The notes beneath the pieces were generated by a model. The model was not told the DNA's origin. It worked only from the letters and a program-made list of their open reading frames with translations, and made no database searches. A DNA stretch of 62,255 bases from NCBI GenBank assembly GCA_964498065.1, contig CAZCFZ010000022.1, positions 1-62,255 of the forward strand, in the 5' to 3' direction. Origin of the DNA: FEN-1297 sp964498065 (GTDB lineage: Bacteria; Bacteroidota; Ignavibacteria; Ignavibacteriales; Ignavibacteriaceae). The stretch's first letter is position 1; the number at the start of each line of letters is the position of its first letter. The position numbers and the translations under genes were made by a program. This document shows positions 17,432-27,337 of this stretch, in pieces.

Positions 17432-18988
17432 ATGAAATTAAAACAACTTAATATACTTTTATTCTTATTTACAGTTTCAATTTTTGCACAACCCATAAAA
17501 AACCTTGCTGTTGTTACCGGCAGAGGAACCAAATATATTCCGGTTTACGATAGAGAAGGGACAATATATATTTCCGTTAAGCCGTTTGCCGATGCAATTT
17601 CCGCCGGCTATTTTTATAATCCCCGAACGGAGAAATTAGAGTTATCTTTCTCGGATTATACTCTAAATATTACGGCCCAAAATCCTTTTTTAATTCTAAA
17701 GAAAAAACGAAGCGACCTGACAAGGATAATGCAAATTCCGACTTCAACTTATTTACTTAATCATCAAGTTTTCATTCCTCTAAAATATTGTTTTAATACT
17801 CTTCAATTAGCTTCGGGAATGAATCTTAGTTTTCACGCACCAAATACATTAATAGTAAAATCCAATCCTGTCAAGAATAGTAATAATGATAAAAATAATT
17901 TTGAGGAGAATGTCTCAAATACTTCTTACAACATTAGCGGAATTTCGATTCAGGAAAAAGCCAACGGTACTTTATTAAGAGTTTCATCAAATAAGAGAAT
18001 TTATTCTTATAACAGTTCTTTTAAAGAGGGGATATTAACAATCATATTAAGAAACGTTCATGCAGATGTAAGCAATATTGATAACTTGCACGGACAGGGC
18101 CTTATCCAATGGATAAAAGCCAGGAACATTAAATCGGATACTGAATTAAGACTGAAGCTTGGAAAAGATTATACTACAAACGAGGTTCTGAATGTTAATG
18201 ATAGTAATGATATTTTAATTGCGTTATATAATAGAATCTTCGCCAACCGTGAAAGAAAAAAGAAAGAAAAAGCTAAATGGAAATTTAATGTGATTGTTAT
18301 TGATCCCGGTCATGGCGGAAAAGACAGCGGTACAATAGGAATAGATGGTATAGAAGAAAAAAATATTACTCTTGCAATTGGACTAAAACTTGGGAAAGAT
18401 ATAGAAGAACAAATGAAAGGTGTAAAAGTAGTTTATACAAGAAAAACTGACAAGTTTGTAGAATTATACAGACGGGGACAAATTGCTAACGAGGCCGGTG
18501 GTAATTTATTTATATCAATTCATTGCAACTCAACTCCTAAAAAACCAAGCAGCGTTAACGGGTTTGAAGTTTATTTATTGAGGCCAGGAAGAACAAAAGA
18601 AGCTATATCAATAGCTGAAAAAGAAAATAGTGTAATAAAGTATGAAGATAATCCTGCCCGCTATAAAAAACTAACTGATGAAAATTTTATTTTGGTAAGC
18701 ATGGCGCAATCAGCATATATGAGATATTCGGAAAAGTTTGCCGATATGCTGGATAAAGAATTCAGTAAAGATATTTCAATAAAACCGCTTGGTGTTAAGC
18801 AGGCAGGCTTTTATGTTCTTGTTGGCGCTTCAATGCCCAGTGTTTTAATTGAAACCGGATTCCTGTCAAATAGAAAAGATGCTCACTATTTGAATAGTAA
18901 AAGGGGACAAGCTAAAATTGCCGAAGCAATTGTCAAGGCGATTATAAAATTTAGAGATCTTTACGAAAAAAATATAAAAACGGAATAA
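17432..18988 (+). CDS. Exported N-acetylmuramoyl-L-alanine amidase (Amidase_3)
   Basis: 518 residues. Sec signal (MKLKQLNILLFLFTVSIFAQ), then a copper-amine-oxidase-N-like domain (about 30-145), an AMIN-like beta region (about 165-260), and the catalytic Amidase_3 domain (about 285-510). Zinc and catalytic residues are present: H294 in VIDPGHGGKDSG, E in GIEEKNITL, H364 in ISIHCN and E474 in VLIETGFLSN. It cleaves the amide bond between MurNAc and the stem peptide, mostly at septa. The 25-base gap to the methyltransferase gene suggests a shared transcript. Confidence 0.92.
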   Translation: MKLKQLNILLFLFTVSIFAQPIKNLAVVTGRGTKYIPVYDREGTIYISVKPFADAISAGYFYNPRTEKLELSFSDYTLNITAQNPFLILKKKRSDLTRIMQIPTSTYLLNHQVFIPLKYCFNTLQLASGMNLSFHAPNTLIVKSNPVKNSNNDKNNFEENVSNTSYNISGISIQEKANGTLLRVSSNKRIYSYNSSFKEGILTIILRNVHADVSNIDNLHGQGLIQWIKARNIKSDTELRLKLGKDYTTNEVLNVNDSNDILIALYNRIFANRERKKKEKAKWKFNVIVIDPGHGGKDSGTIGIDGIEEKNITLAIGLKLGKDIEEQMKGVKVVYTRKTDKFVELYRRGQIANEAGGNLFISIHCNSTPKKPSSVNGFEVYLLRPGRTKEAISIAEKENSVIKYEDNPARYKKLTDENFILVSMAQSAYMRYSEKFADMLDKEFSKDISIKPLGVKQAGFYVLVGASMPSVLIETGFLSNRKDAHYLNSKRGQAKIAEAIVKAIIKFRDLYEKNIKTE

Positions 18989-19180
18989 ATAGTTTTCTAA
19001 ATCAATTACATCTCTTTAAACAATTACTAAACAAATCAGAATTTCTTTAAAATATTTCCTCTTCCCGTTCGTCATTATAACTAAAAATGTTTATTCATAA
19101 GATTATTCAAGGATATTGTCTGGAAGATTTGCCGTTTGACACAGTGCATTTACCATTAAAATATTTTTATCGTTTTGTAC

Positions 19181-19308
19181 TTGACAAAACATTTTTAATA
19201 CACTAAGTTTGGAAACTAAAAATACGAATGTGGTTTCTGTAGTATAAACATTTCGAAAATGAGCTATTTTGAAATGTTTTTTTAGCCAAACATGGAAACT
19301 AAAAATAC
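19181..19308 (+). promoter_or_regulatory. Control region of the TetR-RND operon: promoter, two 16-bp direct repeats and a hairpin
   Basis: TTGACA (19181-19186) is followed after 17 bases by TAAGTT. TGGAAACTAAAAATAC occurs at 19210-19225 and again at 19293-19308. Between them AAACATTTCGAAAAT (19248-19262) and ATTTTGAAATGTTT (19266-19279) form an inverted repeat with one bulge. These are candidate binding sites for the TetR regulator encoded directly downstream. The remainder of the gap 18989-19341 shows nothing else. Confidence 0.5.
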
Positions 19309-19341
19309 TAAATCAGTTTACTTGGTAGAAAGGTTATTAAG

Positions 19342-19977
19342 ATGTCGGAAGAAAAAGAAATAAAAGAAAGAATTTTTAACGCAGCGGAACAAATGTTTTT
19401 TCAACATGGATTTGCCAAAGTTACAATGGATGAAATTGCCTCCAGCCTTGGAATGAGCAAAAAAACATTGTATAAATTTTTCTCCGGTAAAGAGAATCTT
19501 CTTAAAGAATTAATTTATGAAAGACAATGCGAAACAGAAGAGCAGGTTAATCAGATTTGGGCAAATCAGAAACTGGATTTTGTGGGAAAGCTTAAAATGA
19601 TGATGGATTTTTTAGGTGAACAGACATCTAAAATTAGAGGCCCCCTGTTTGATGATTTAAGAAAAAATATGCCTGAAATTTGGAATGAGCTTCATGACTT
19701 TAAGAAAATCAAAGGGCTTCAAAAAGCAACAGAACTTTTTAATAAGGGAGTTGAAGACGGCGTCTTTCGAAAAGACATAAACCGCGACATGGTAATACTA
19801 ATTTATACAAGCGCTATTCAGACTATTATAAATCCGGAAGCTCTTGCTCAATTACCTTTTTCGGCCAGCCAGGCTGTAGAAAAAATATTTACAATAATTT
19901 TTGAAGGAATTTTTACCGAAGAAGGAAGAGCAAAGTATATTTCATATAAGTCAGATATACAAAGTAATAAGGAGTAA
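19342..19977 (+). CDS. TetR-family regulator of the adjacent efflux operon
   Basis: 211 residues. The N-terminal DNA-binding domain is typical: IFNAAEQMFFQHGFAKVTMDEIASSLGMSKKTLYKFFSGKENLL. The C-terminal ligand-binding part (about 65-205) is variable as usual. It is the first gene of the efflux operon, with 7 bases before the TolC gene, so it most likely represses its own operon and is released by an efflux substrate. AGAAAGG precedes the ATG by 8 bases. Repeated 16-mers upstream are candidate operators. Confidence 0.92.
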   Translation: MSEEKEIKERIFNAAEQMFFQHGFAKVTMDEIASSLGMSKKTLYKFFSGKENLLKELIYERQCETEEQVNQIWANQKLDFVGKLKMMMDFLGEQTSKIRGPLFDDLRKNMPEIWNELHDFKKIKGLQKATELFNKGVEDGVFRKDINRDMVILIYTSAIQTIINPEALAQLPFSASQAVEKIFTIIFEGIFTEEGRAKYISYKSDIQSNKE

Positions 19978-19984
19978 TATTTCG

Positions 19985-21316
19985 ATGCAAAATAATATAG
20001 GTAAATTAATTTTGATATTACTAATAGGATTTTTTATTTCTGCAGAAATAAAAGCTCAAGAAGTACGAAAATTAAATCTTGAACAAAGTATAAAAATCGG
20101 ATTAGAAAACAGTAAAACAATTCATTCATCACGGATGAATGTAGTGGCTGCAGAAGCTCAAATGAGAGAAGTCAATACGACCAGACTTCCATCACTATCT
20201 TTCAATGCAACATACACAAGACTTAGTAAGGTACCCCCTTTTACAATAGCAATACAAGGTTTAGGTTCGTTAGATATATCGCCTTCTATTTTTGATAATT
20301 ATTCGTTGGCGCTTTCATTAAAGCAGCCGTTATTTACCGGATTTAAGTTATCGAGCAGCTATGATATGGCTAAGTATAATTCATTGGCTGCAAAGCAGAC
20401 TTATACACAGGATGAGCAGAATTTAATTCTAAATATTAAAAATGCTTACTGGAATCTTTTTAAAGCAAAAAAGATTAAAGAAGTGATTGATGAAAATGTT
20501 CAGCAGGTAAAGGCGCATCTTACCGACATTCAAAATTTTTTCAAGCAAGGTTTAGCAACCAGAAATGAAGTATTAAAAGTCGAAGTTCAATTATCCGAAG
20601 CTCAATTAAATCAAATTGATGCTAAGAATGCAGTAAAGTTGGCAATTGTAAATTTCGATAATGTTTTAGGATTGCCGTTGTCAACCGAAGTTGAGGTACA
20701 GGATTCTATTACGGTAACAAATACCGATAGTATGAATGATATTGATGAATTAATTAGCAAAGCCCAGGATAATCGCCCGGAACTAAAAGCTATGTTATAT
20801 AAAGTAAAAGCCAGTGAAAAAGGAATTACCTTTGCAAAATCGGACTGGTACCCGCAAATATTTTTAGCCGGCGATTATAATTATGCTAAACCGAATCAGC
20901 GGCTTTTGCCTACAAAAAATGAATTTTACGGTACATGGGATGTAAGCCTGGGTCTTTCTTTAAGTCTTTGGAATTGGGGTGCTACAATTGATAAAACGGA
21001 TCAGGCGGAAGCCCAGTACGAACAGGCTAACGATGGTTTAAAAACTCTTAAAGATGCGGTTACTCTGGAAGTGACTCAGGATTATTACAACCTGATTAAA
21101 GCAAGTGAAAAAGTAACGGTTTCTCAGGAAACAGTAAAACAAGCGGAAGAGAACTATAGAGTAACCGACGATAAATTTAAACAAGGAATGGCTCTGAACT
21201 CTGAACTGCTTGATGCCGAGACTGCATTAAAGCAGGCGCGTACTAATTACACTCAAGCTTTAGTAGATTATGAACTTGCAAAAGCTCAGATTGAAAAAGC
21301 TACGGGCGGAAAATAA
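19985..21316 (+). CDS. TolC-family outer-membrane efflux channel
   Basis: 443 residues with a Sec signal (MQNNIGKLILILLIGFFISAEIKAQ) and the two OEP repeats of the family: long helical stretches at about 45-240 and 255-440, with LSLKQPLFTGFKLSS and LSLGLSLSLWNWG as the beta-barrel strands. It forms the outer-membrane exit duct for the adaptor and RND pump encoded next. The start is the ATG at 19985, with AAGGAG 10 bases upstream; a longer in-frame ORF would overlap the TetR gene. Confidence 0.93.
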   Translation: MQNNIGKLILILLIGFFISAEIKAQEVRKLNLEQSIKIGLENSKTIHSSRMNVVAAEAQMREVNTTRLPSLSFNATYTRLSKVPPFTIAIQGLGSLDISPSIFDNYSLALSLKQPLFTGFKLSSSYDMAKYNSLAAKQTYTQDEQNLILNIKNAYWNLFKAKKIKEVIDENVQQVKAHLTDIQNFFKQGLATRNEVLKVEVQLSEAQLNQIDAKNAVKLAIVNFDNVLGLPLSTEVEVQDSITVTNTDSMNDIDELISKAQDNRPELKAMLYKVKASEKGITFAKSDWYPQIFLAGDYNYAKPNQRLLPTKNEFYGTWDVSLGLSLSLWNWGATIDKTDQAEAQYEQANDGLKTLKDAVTLEVTQDYYNLIKASEKVTVSQETVKQAEENYRVTDDKFKQGMALNSELLDAETALKQARTNYTQALVDYELAKAQIEKATGGK

Positions 21317-21340
21317 AATTTTAATAAATAGAGGATGATA

Positions 21341-22393
21341 ATGAATAATAAAATAAAATATACGCTTATAATACTTGGTACTGTTGCATTAATATTTATT
21401 GTCTTGCTGCATAACAGGGCAAAAATTAAAGCTGCTGAGAATGTAGTTAAATTAACCGATTATCCGGTTAATGTAGATACGGTAACTTACCGATATTTAT
21501 CTACTCATCTTAATTTAGTTGGAACAATTTATGCAAATAATGATGTTCCGATTGTTTCCGAATCTCAGGGAAAAGTAGTTAAAGTATTCGCAGAAGTCGG
21601 CGATTACAAAACCGCCGGTTCAACATTAATTCAATTGGAAGATGAATTGGAATTAGCTGCATTTAAAACAGCACAGGTAAATTATCAAAAAGCACAAAAA
21701 GACCTGCAGCGGTATCAATCATTGTACAATGAGAAATCCGCCACGGATGCACAATTGGAAAATGCTAAACTGGCATTTCAATCTGCAGAAGCTCAATACA
21801 TAGTTGCCAAGAAAAATTATGATGATACAAAAATAACTACTCCGATTTCAGGCATTGTTACTTCAAGATCCGTAAATCTTGGAGATTATGTCAACAATAA
21901 ATCTGTAGTAGCCGAAGTGGTAGATATAGCTACCTTAAAAGTAATGTTAAACGTTTCCGAACAGGACGTTTTTAATTTAAAAGTGGGAGATAAAGTTCAG
22001 GTTACCACGGATGTATACCCGGGAATTGCATTCGAAGGAAGAGTTAAAACTATTTCCGATAAAGGAGATCCGGCACATACATATCCCGTAGAGGTTTATC
22101 TTCACAACAGTAAAGAACATCCTTTAAAAGCCGGAATGTTCGCACATGTTATTTTTAATTCCGTTTCTAAAAACAAATCCTTAGTAATACCCAGAGATGC
22201 ATTATTGGGCAGTGTTAAGAATGCTCAAGTATTTCTAGTTGATAATGGTATTGCAAAGCTTCAGAATTTAGTTCTTGGAAATGCTTCAAATAATAATTTG
22301 GAGGTGCTGTCGGGATTAAAATCGGGAGACGTGGTAGTGGTGAATGGTCAAAACAATCTTAAAGATAATTATAAAATTAAGATAGTAAATTAA
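21341..22393 (+). CDS. RND efflux periplasmic adaptor (membrane fusion protein)
   Basis: 350 residues with an N-terminal signal anchor (KYTLIILGTVALIFIVLLHN) and no lipobox. Domains follow the MFP order: barrel-sandwich half (SQGKVVKVFAEVGDYKTAG), short helical hairpin (about 105-150), second lipoyl-like half (ITTPISGIVTSRSVNLGDYV), beta-barrel and membrane-proximal domain. It bridges the TolC channel and the RND pump. The second ATG (21341) is chosen because GAGG sits 6 bases before it but touches the first ATG. Confidence 0.93.
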   Translation: MNNKIKYTLIILGTVALIFIVLLHNRAKIKAAENVVKLTDYPVNVDTVTYRYLSTHLNLVGTIYANNDVPIVSESQGKVVKVFAEVGDYKTAGSTLIQLEDELELAAFKTAQVNYQKAQKDLQRYQSLYNEKSATDAQLENAKLAFQSAEAQYIVAKKNYDDTKITTPISGIVTSRSVNLGDYVNNKSVVAEVVDIATLKVMLNVSEQDVFNLKVGDKVQVTTDVYPGIAFEGRVKTISDKGDPAHTYPVEVYLHNSKEHPLKAGMFAHVIFNSVSKNKSLVIPRDALLGSVKNAQVFLVDNGIAKLQNLVLGNASNNNLEVLSGLKSGDVVVVNGQNNLKDNYKIKIVN

Positions 22394-22447
22394 TCTGTTC
22401 CCGAGTTAATGAATAGAAATAGCAAAGTTTAATTAGGAGATTTTAAG

Positions 22448-25400
22448 ATGACAATTACAGAACTCTCAATCAAACGGCCGACGTTGATTGTGGTGATTTT
22501 TTCAGCACTGATTATTTTGGGAATTTTCAGCTATACTCAGATGAATTATGAGCTGCTGCCCAAAATTACACCTCCGGTAATAACCATTACAACATTGTAT
22601 CCGGGAGGTTCTCCGAACGAGGTTGAAACTTCAATTACAAAGCCGGTGGAAGATGCGGTTTCCACTCTCGATCAAATTGACAACATTACTTCCACTTCGG
22701 GAGAAGGTGTCTCTTTCGTTGTAATTCAATTTCTGCAGGATGCAAATGTTGATGTTGAAATGGAAACGGCTCAAAGAAAAATTAACCAGATTATAAATAC
22801 TCTGCCTACAGAGGCAAAGGCACCTGTTGTATCCAAATTTGCATTAGATGAAATTCCGGTATTGAGAATGGGTGCAACAAGCAGTATGCCGCCTAAGGCA
22901 TTTTATCAATTTGTTGTAGATCGGATTCAGCCGAGGCTTTCCAAATTAGCCGGTGTCGGACAGATTACTCTTATAGGCGGCGAGCAGCGGGAGATTAAAG
23001 TAAATTTAAATGAAGATAAAATTCGTGCTTATGGATTATCGGTACTTCAAGTAGTTCAGGTAATTCAGTCTTCAAACTCTGACTTTCCCGCCGGGAAAAT
23101 AGAAAACAATTCAAATCAATATATTGTTAGGCTGGCAGGTAAAATTACATCGTTAAGTACTTTGAAAAATTTGGTGATAGCTCATTTGCCGAATGGAAGT
23201 AATATTCATTTGTCGGATGTAGCGGAAGTTGAAGATGGTGTTAAAGATCCGAAAAGCATCAGCAGAATCGACGGGGTATCGTCGATTGGAATTCTTGTAC
23301 AGAAACAGACCGATGCAAATACTGTTGATGTAAGCAGGCTTGTAAAAAACGAATTGAAAAAAATTGAAAATGATTATAAAGCTTACAATGTCAAATTTAA
23401 TATTGCGCAGGATGAATCTACTTTTACTATTGATGCTGCAAACGGAGTTAAGTTTGATCTTGCTTTAGCAGTGCTATTAGTTGCAATAGTTATGCTCTTA
23501 TTTTTACACAGCATAAGAAATTCATTTATTGTAATGATGGCTATTCCGTGCTCGCTTATTTCAACATTTACTGTAATGTACATATTCGGTTTTACTTTAA
23601 ACTTAATGACTTTGTTAGGACTTTCTCTTGTTGTCGGCTTTCTCGTTGATGATTCCATTGTGGTAATTGAAAACATTTATCATCATATAGAAAAGGGAGA
23701 AAGTAAAAAAGATGCCGCCATAAAAGGCAGAAATGAGATAGGATTTGCAGCACTGGCAATTACAATGGTTGATGTAGTCATTTACGTTCCGCTTGCTTTA
23801 ACAGGCGGATTGATCGGCAATATTTTAAGAGAATTTGCAGTAGTAGTAGTTATTTCAACTCTGCTTAGTTTGTTTGTTTCATTTACGGTAACCCCGCTGC
23901 TGGCTTCAAGAATCGGCAAGCTTGAAAAATTAGCCGGAAGAACACTGATAGGTAAATTTGCAATATGGTTCGAGAAAGGTTTCAGGAATTTAACTGAAAC
24001 TTATATTAGAATCTTGAAATGGGCCCTGGTAAATAAATGGAAAGTTATTCTTATTGCTTTTGTCTTGTTCTTGGCATCGTTAGGACTTGTCAAAGCAGGA
24101 TTTATCGGAGCGGAATTTATGACTCAAACCGATAGAGGAGAATTCGCGGTAATTCTTGAAATGCCGTTGGGCTATTCGCTTGATCATACCAATTTTGTTG
24201 CCCAGAAAGTTGAAAATTACATTCGCAAAATGCCCGATGTAAAGAAATTATTTGTTAATGTAGGCGCGTCAAACGAAGGTTTGATCGGCCAGTATTCCAA
24301 TAATGTTGCGGAACTCGATGTATCGCTGATTCCGAAGGATGATCGAAATAAATCAACAGATGAAATCGGCCAGGAAATAAAAGCTATGGCGGAAAGTATA
24401 CCCGGTGTAAAAGCGCGTGTCAATCCGATAGGAATTTTCGGAACCGCCAATCAAACACCCATACAATTAATTGTGAGCGGTTCTAACAGAGAAGATGTTA
24501 CAAAAGCAACAGACATTATAGAAAATGTTGTTAGGAAGATACCCGGTACTGCCGATGTTCGCTTATCGTCCGAGGATGGTAATCCGGAAACACGAGTTGA
24601 TATTGACAGACAAAAGCTTGCAGATTATAGCTTATCAATAGCTGATGTAGGTGCAGCTTTAAATGTTGCATTTCAAGGAAATGATGATTCTAAATTTAGA
24701 GACGGCGATGATGATTACGATATAAAGATTTCGCTGGATAAATTTGACAGATCAAAAATTTCAGATATTAAAAATCTTACCTTTGTCAATAAATACGGCC
24801 AGGCAATTCAACTAATGCAGTTTGCTAATGTTTATCAGACGACCGGACCGACAACGCTTCAAAGGATGAATAGAATACCGTCTGTTACTATATATTCACA
24901 AGCAGTTGGAAGACCTACCGGCAGCATTGGAAGCGATATTCAAAAGGCACTTTCAAAAACAAAATTACCTAAAGGTATTGAAATTGCCTATATGGGAGAT
25001 CTTAAAAACCAGTCGGATTCTTTCAGCAGTTTGGCCCTGGCATTATTAGCCGCCATATTATTTGTTTATATGGTTATGGTTGCTTTATACGATTCTTATT
25101 CAGATCCATTCGTAATATTGTTTTCAATCCCGATGGCGATTATTGGCGCCCTATTAGCATTGGCTTTAACTATGAAATCCTTAAATATATTTTCAATCCT
25201 CGGAATCATTATGTTGATAGGATTAGTCGGTAAGAATGCGATACTACTGGTTGATAGAGCCAATCAGCAGAAGAAGGAAGGAGCATCTACTTTTGATGCA
25301 TTGATTGATGCCGGACGAAACAGAATAAGGCCTATAATGATGACCACTGCGGCAATGGTTTTCGGTATGCTTCCGATAGCTACTTCGCTTGATGCTGGTT

Positions 25401-25588
25401 CGGAGTGGAAATCGGGACTTGCGTGGGCTATTATCGGCGGTTTAATAAGTTCGATGTTTCTAACTTTAATTTTGGTACCTGTTATTTATATGAAGGTTGA
25501 AACATGGCGAGTGTCCCTGCCCGCATTCTTTAAGAGAATTTTTAAAAAGGAAGACAAACAAAAAGAATTGGGTTTCGAGAATAAATAA
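22448..25588 (+). CDS. RND-family multidrug efflux pump (HAE1 type)
   Basis: 1046 residues, the full length of AcrB-type pumps. It has twelve expected membrane helices and two large periplasmic loops. The proton relay is intact: D401-D402 in GFLVDDSIVVIEN in TM4, with the matching GLVGKNAILLVD in TM10. The N terminus (ITELSIKRPTLIVVIFSALIILG) and PGGSPNEVET are typical HAE1/MdtB-like motifs. It exports hydrophobic compounds through the adaptor and TolC. It is the last gene of the tetR-tolC-mfp-rnd operon. Confidence 0.95.
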   Translation: MTITELSIKRPTLIVVIFSALIILGIFSYTQMNYELLPKITPPVITITTLYPGGSPNEVETSITKPVEDAVSTLDQIDNITSTSGEGVSFVVIQFLQDANVDVEMETAQRKINQIINTLPTEAKAPVVSKFALDEIPVLRMGATSSMPPKAFYQFVVDRIQPRLSKLAGVGQITLIGGEQREIKVNLNEDKIRAYGLSVLQVVQVIQSSNSDFPAGKIENNSNQYIVRLAGKITSLSTLKNLVIAHLPNGSNIHLSDVAEVEDGVKDPKSISRIDGVSSIGILVQKQTDANTVDVSRLVKNELKKIENDYKAYNVKFNIAQDESTFTIDAANGVKFDLALAVLLVAIVMLLFLHSIRNSFIVMMAIPCSLISTFTVMYIFGFTLNLMTLLGLSLVVGFLVDDSIVVIENIYHHIEKGESKKDAAIKGRNEIGFAALAITMVDVVIYVPLALTGGLIGNILREFAVVVVISTLLSLFVSFTVTPLLASRIGKLEKLAGRTLIGKFAIWFEKGFRNLTETYIRILKWALVNKWKVILIAFVLFLASLGLVKAGFIGAEFMTQTDRGEFAVILEMPLGYSLDHTNFVAQKVENYIRKMPDVKKLFVNVGASNEGLIGQYSNNVAELDVSLIPKDDRNKSTDEIGQEIKAMAESIPGVKARVNPIGIFGTANQTPIQLIVSGSNREDVTKATDIIENVVRKIPGTADVRLSSEDGNPETRVDIDRQKLADYSLSIADVGAALNVAFQGNDDSKFRDGDDDYDIKISLDKFDRSKISDIKNLTFVNKYGQAIQLMQFANVYQTTGPTTLQRMNRIPSVTIYSQAVGRPTGSIGSDIQKALSKTKLPKGIEIAYMGDLKNQSDSFSSLALALLAAILFVYMVMVALYDSYSDPFVILFSIPMAIIGALLALALTMKSLNIFSILGIIMLIGLVGKNAILLVDRANQQKKEGASTFDALIDAGRNRIRPIMMTTAAMVFGMLPIATSLDAGSEWKSGLAWAIIGGLISSMFLTLILVPVIYMKVETWRVSLPAFFKRIFKKEDKQKELGFENK

Positions 25589-25755
25589 TATGTTTTTGTG
25601 GCGTATATTTTAATCCGCCCTTTCTTTTCCATTCTTTATTAATTCTTATTCGATTTCTTTAATATTTATACTTTGAGCATTGTGTTAACGGTCATTATGG
25701 AATTAAAACAACCTTGATACTACTTCTTAGTTAAAATATTTTTTAGTTCAAATTT

Positions 25756-25844
25756 TGAAGAAGCCACTCATATTAAGGTACACTTTATTTAGGATAGATT
25801 TTAAAGTTGTTTTCATAATCAAATAATATGCAGTGGCTTTTTCA
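25756..25844. repeat. 89-bp inverted-repeat element
   Basis: The arms at 25756-25775 (…AAGCCACTCATATTA) and 25824-25844 (TAATATGCAGTGGCTT…) are complementary over about 20 bases with one bulge and one G-U pair. The 48-base middle has no ORF. It may be a small MITE or a long hairpin. It lies in the 341-base gap (25589-25929) after the RND gene, in which I see nothing else. Confidence 0.5.
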
Positions 25845-25929
25845 TAAATTAAAATGGGCAAAAATATTTGTCAAAACATGATTGTCCTGACCTAACTTAC
25901 ATCATCATTTAACAAGTGGAGTTAAAAGA

Positions 25930-26406
25930 ATGAAAATATCCCGTAGAGAGTTTTTTACAAAAACTGCTCAGGGTGCGGCTTTATTAGCAGTACCTGCAAT
26001 TTTAGGTTCTGTATTGGAAAGCTGCAATCAAGCAAATCCGGCTAGTGCAGGTTCTTCTTCCGGTTTACAAACTATTAATGTAACACCGAGCAACAATGTA
26101 ATAACACTAAATATAGATTCTACTTCACCTTTGGCTTCAACCGGTAGTGCGGCCCTTTTGAAATATCAGAATAGTTATTTATTGGTCGATCATCCAGCTC
26201 AAAACACATTTAATGCATTATCCGCAATTTGTACGCACCAAGGATGTGTTATTACTGATTATGATTCTTCCAGCCAGCAGTTTGTCTGTCCGTGTCATGG
26301 TTCAAGATTTAGTACAAGCGGGCAGGTTACTAAGGGTCCGGCCGGCAGTCCTTTATCAAAATACGCAAATCAGTTTGCAAATAAACAGCTGAAAATTACA
26401 ATTTAA
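25930..26406 (+). CDS. Stand-alone Tat-exported Rieske [2Fe-2S] protein
   Basis: 158 residues. The N terminus is a twin-arginine signal (SRREFFTKTAQGAALLAVPA). The cluster motifs are complete: C101-T-H103-Q-G-C106 and C120-P-C122-H123-G-S. By family rules C101, H103, C120 and H123 bind the cluster and C106-C122 form the disulfide, as in high-potential bc1-type Rieske proteins. A Cys at residue 32 (LESC) could be lipidated, but the lipobox is poor. No cytochrome b gene is adjacent, so its electron-transfer partner must lie elsewhere or be unusual. Confidence 0.9.
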   Translation: MKISRREFFTKTAQGAALLAVPAILGSVLESCNQANPASAGSSSGLQTINVTPSNNVITLNIDSTSPLASTGSAALLKYQNSYLLVDHPAQNTFNALSAICTHQGCVITDYDSSSQQFVCPCHGSRFSTSGQVTKGPAGSPLSKYANQFANKQLKITI

Positions 26407-26569
26407 TTTAAAATGTTACCGGTATTATTGATGAACATAAATGGAACGGGGCTCACGTCTTTAATTAAACAATTATTTTATATTCATAAAAATTTAAAGG
26501 TTTGGTTAAATCAATAATAGATTTAAGCAAATACTAATTCTTATTAATTAATTATTGGGTGGCATAATA

Positions 26570-27286
26570 ATGAGCGGTGTAATAATTGAAGAAATTACAC
26601 TAAATGTTTCCGACGGAACTTCTATGAAAGCTTTTGTATCAAGGCCAAAGGAAACAGCAAATTATCCGGGAATAATGGTTTTCCAGGAAGCTTTCGGCGT
26701 AAATGCATACATAAAAGATGTAACGCAGCGATTTGCAAATGAAGGTTATATTGCAATAGCGCCGGAATTATTTCATAGAACAGGGCCGGGCTTTGAAGGA
26801 AGTTATGATAATTTTGAATCAGTTAGAAAGCATACTCAAGCGCTAACAGTCGATAATTTGGCCGCCGATATAAAAGCATCTTATAATTGGCTGAAAGACC
26901 ATGCAAGAATTTTACCGGACCAAATTGCTTCCGTCGGATTCTGCATGGGAGGCAGAGTATCTTTTTTAGCTAATACTTCATTAAAATTAAAAGCAGCTGT
27001 TTCATTTTACGGCGGCAATATTACCGGCATACTCGACCGGGCTGATAAAATGGAAGCTCCGCAATTAATGTTTTGGGGCGGACTCGATAAACATATCGGG
27101 CAGGATCAAGTTTCAACAATTACGGATACTCTTAAAGAAAAAAATATTAATTTTGTTAATGTAGTTTTTTCAAATGCAGATCATGGATTTTTCTGCGATG
27201 CCCGTTCAAGCTACAATCCCGATGCTTCTAAACAAGCTTGGGCATTAACTAAATCTTTTTTAAATAGATATTTAAAGAGAAATTAA
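26570..27286 (+). CDS. Dienelactone hydrolase family protein
   Basis: 238 residues with the DLH triad: C125 in GFCMGGRVS, D173 in GGLDKHIG and H205 in DHGFFCD. The Cys nucleophile and the 'QEAFGVNAYIKDVTQRFANEGY' entrance motif separate it from ordinary esterases. Real substrates are often not dienelactones but other carboxylic esters. The ATG at 26570, 7 bases after GGGTGG, is preferred to the upstream TTG. It is followed after 51 bases by an aldo-keto reductase gene, and so may belong to a small catabolic set. Confidence 0.9.
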   Translation: MSGVIIEEITLNVSDGTSMKAFVSRPKETANYPGIMVFQEAFGVNAYIKDVTQRFANEGYIAIAPELFHRTGPGFEGSYDNFESVRKHTQALTVDNLAADIKASYNWLKDHARILPDQIASVGFCMGGRVSFLANTSLKLKAAVSFYGGNITGILDRADKMEAPQLMFWGGLDKHIGQDQVSTITDTLKEKNINFVNVVFSNADHGFFCDARSSYNPDASKQAWALTKSFLNRYLKRN

Positions 27287-27337
27287 TATTAGCTCATCAT
27301 TACCGGAAAGAATAATATTAAGATTGGAGGATTATAA

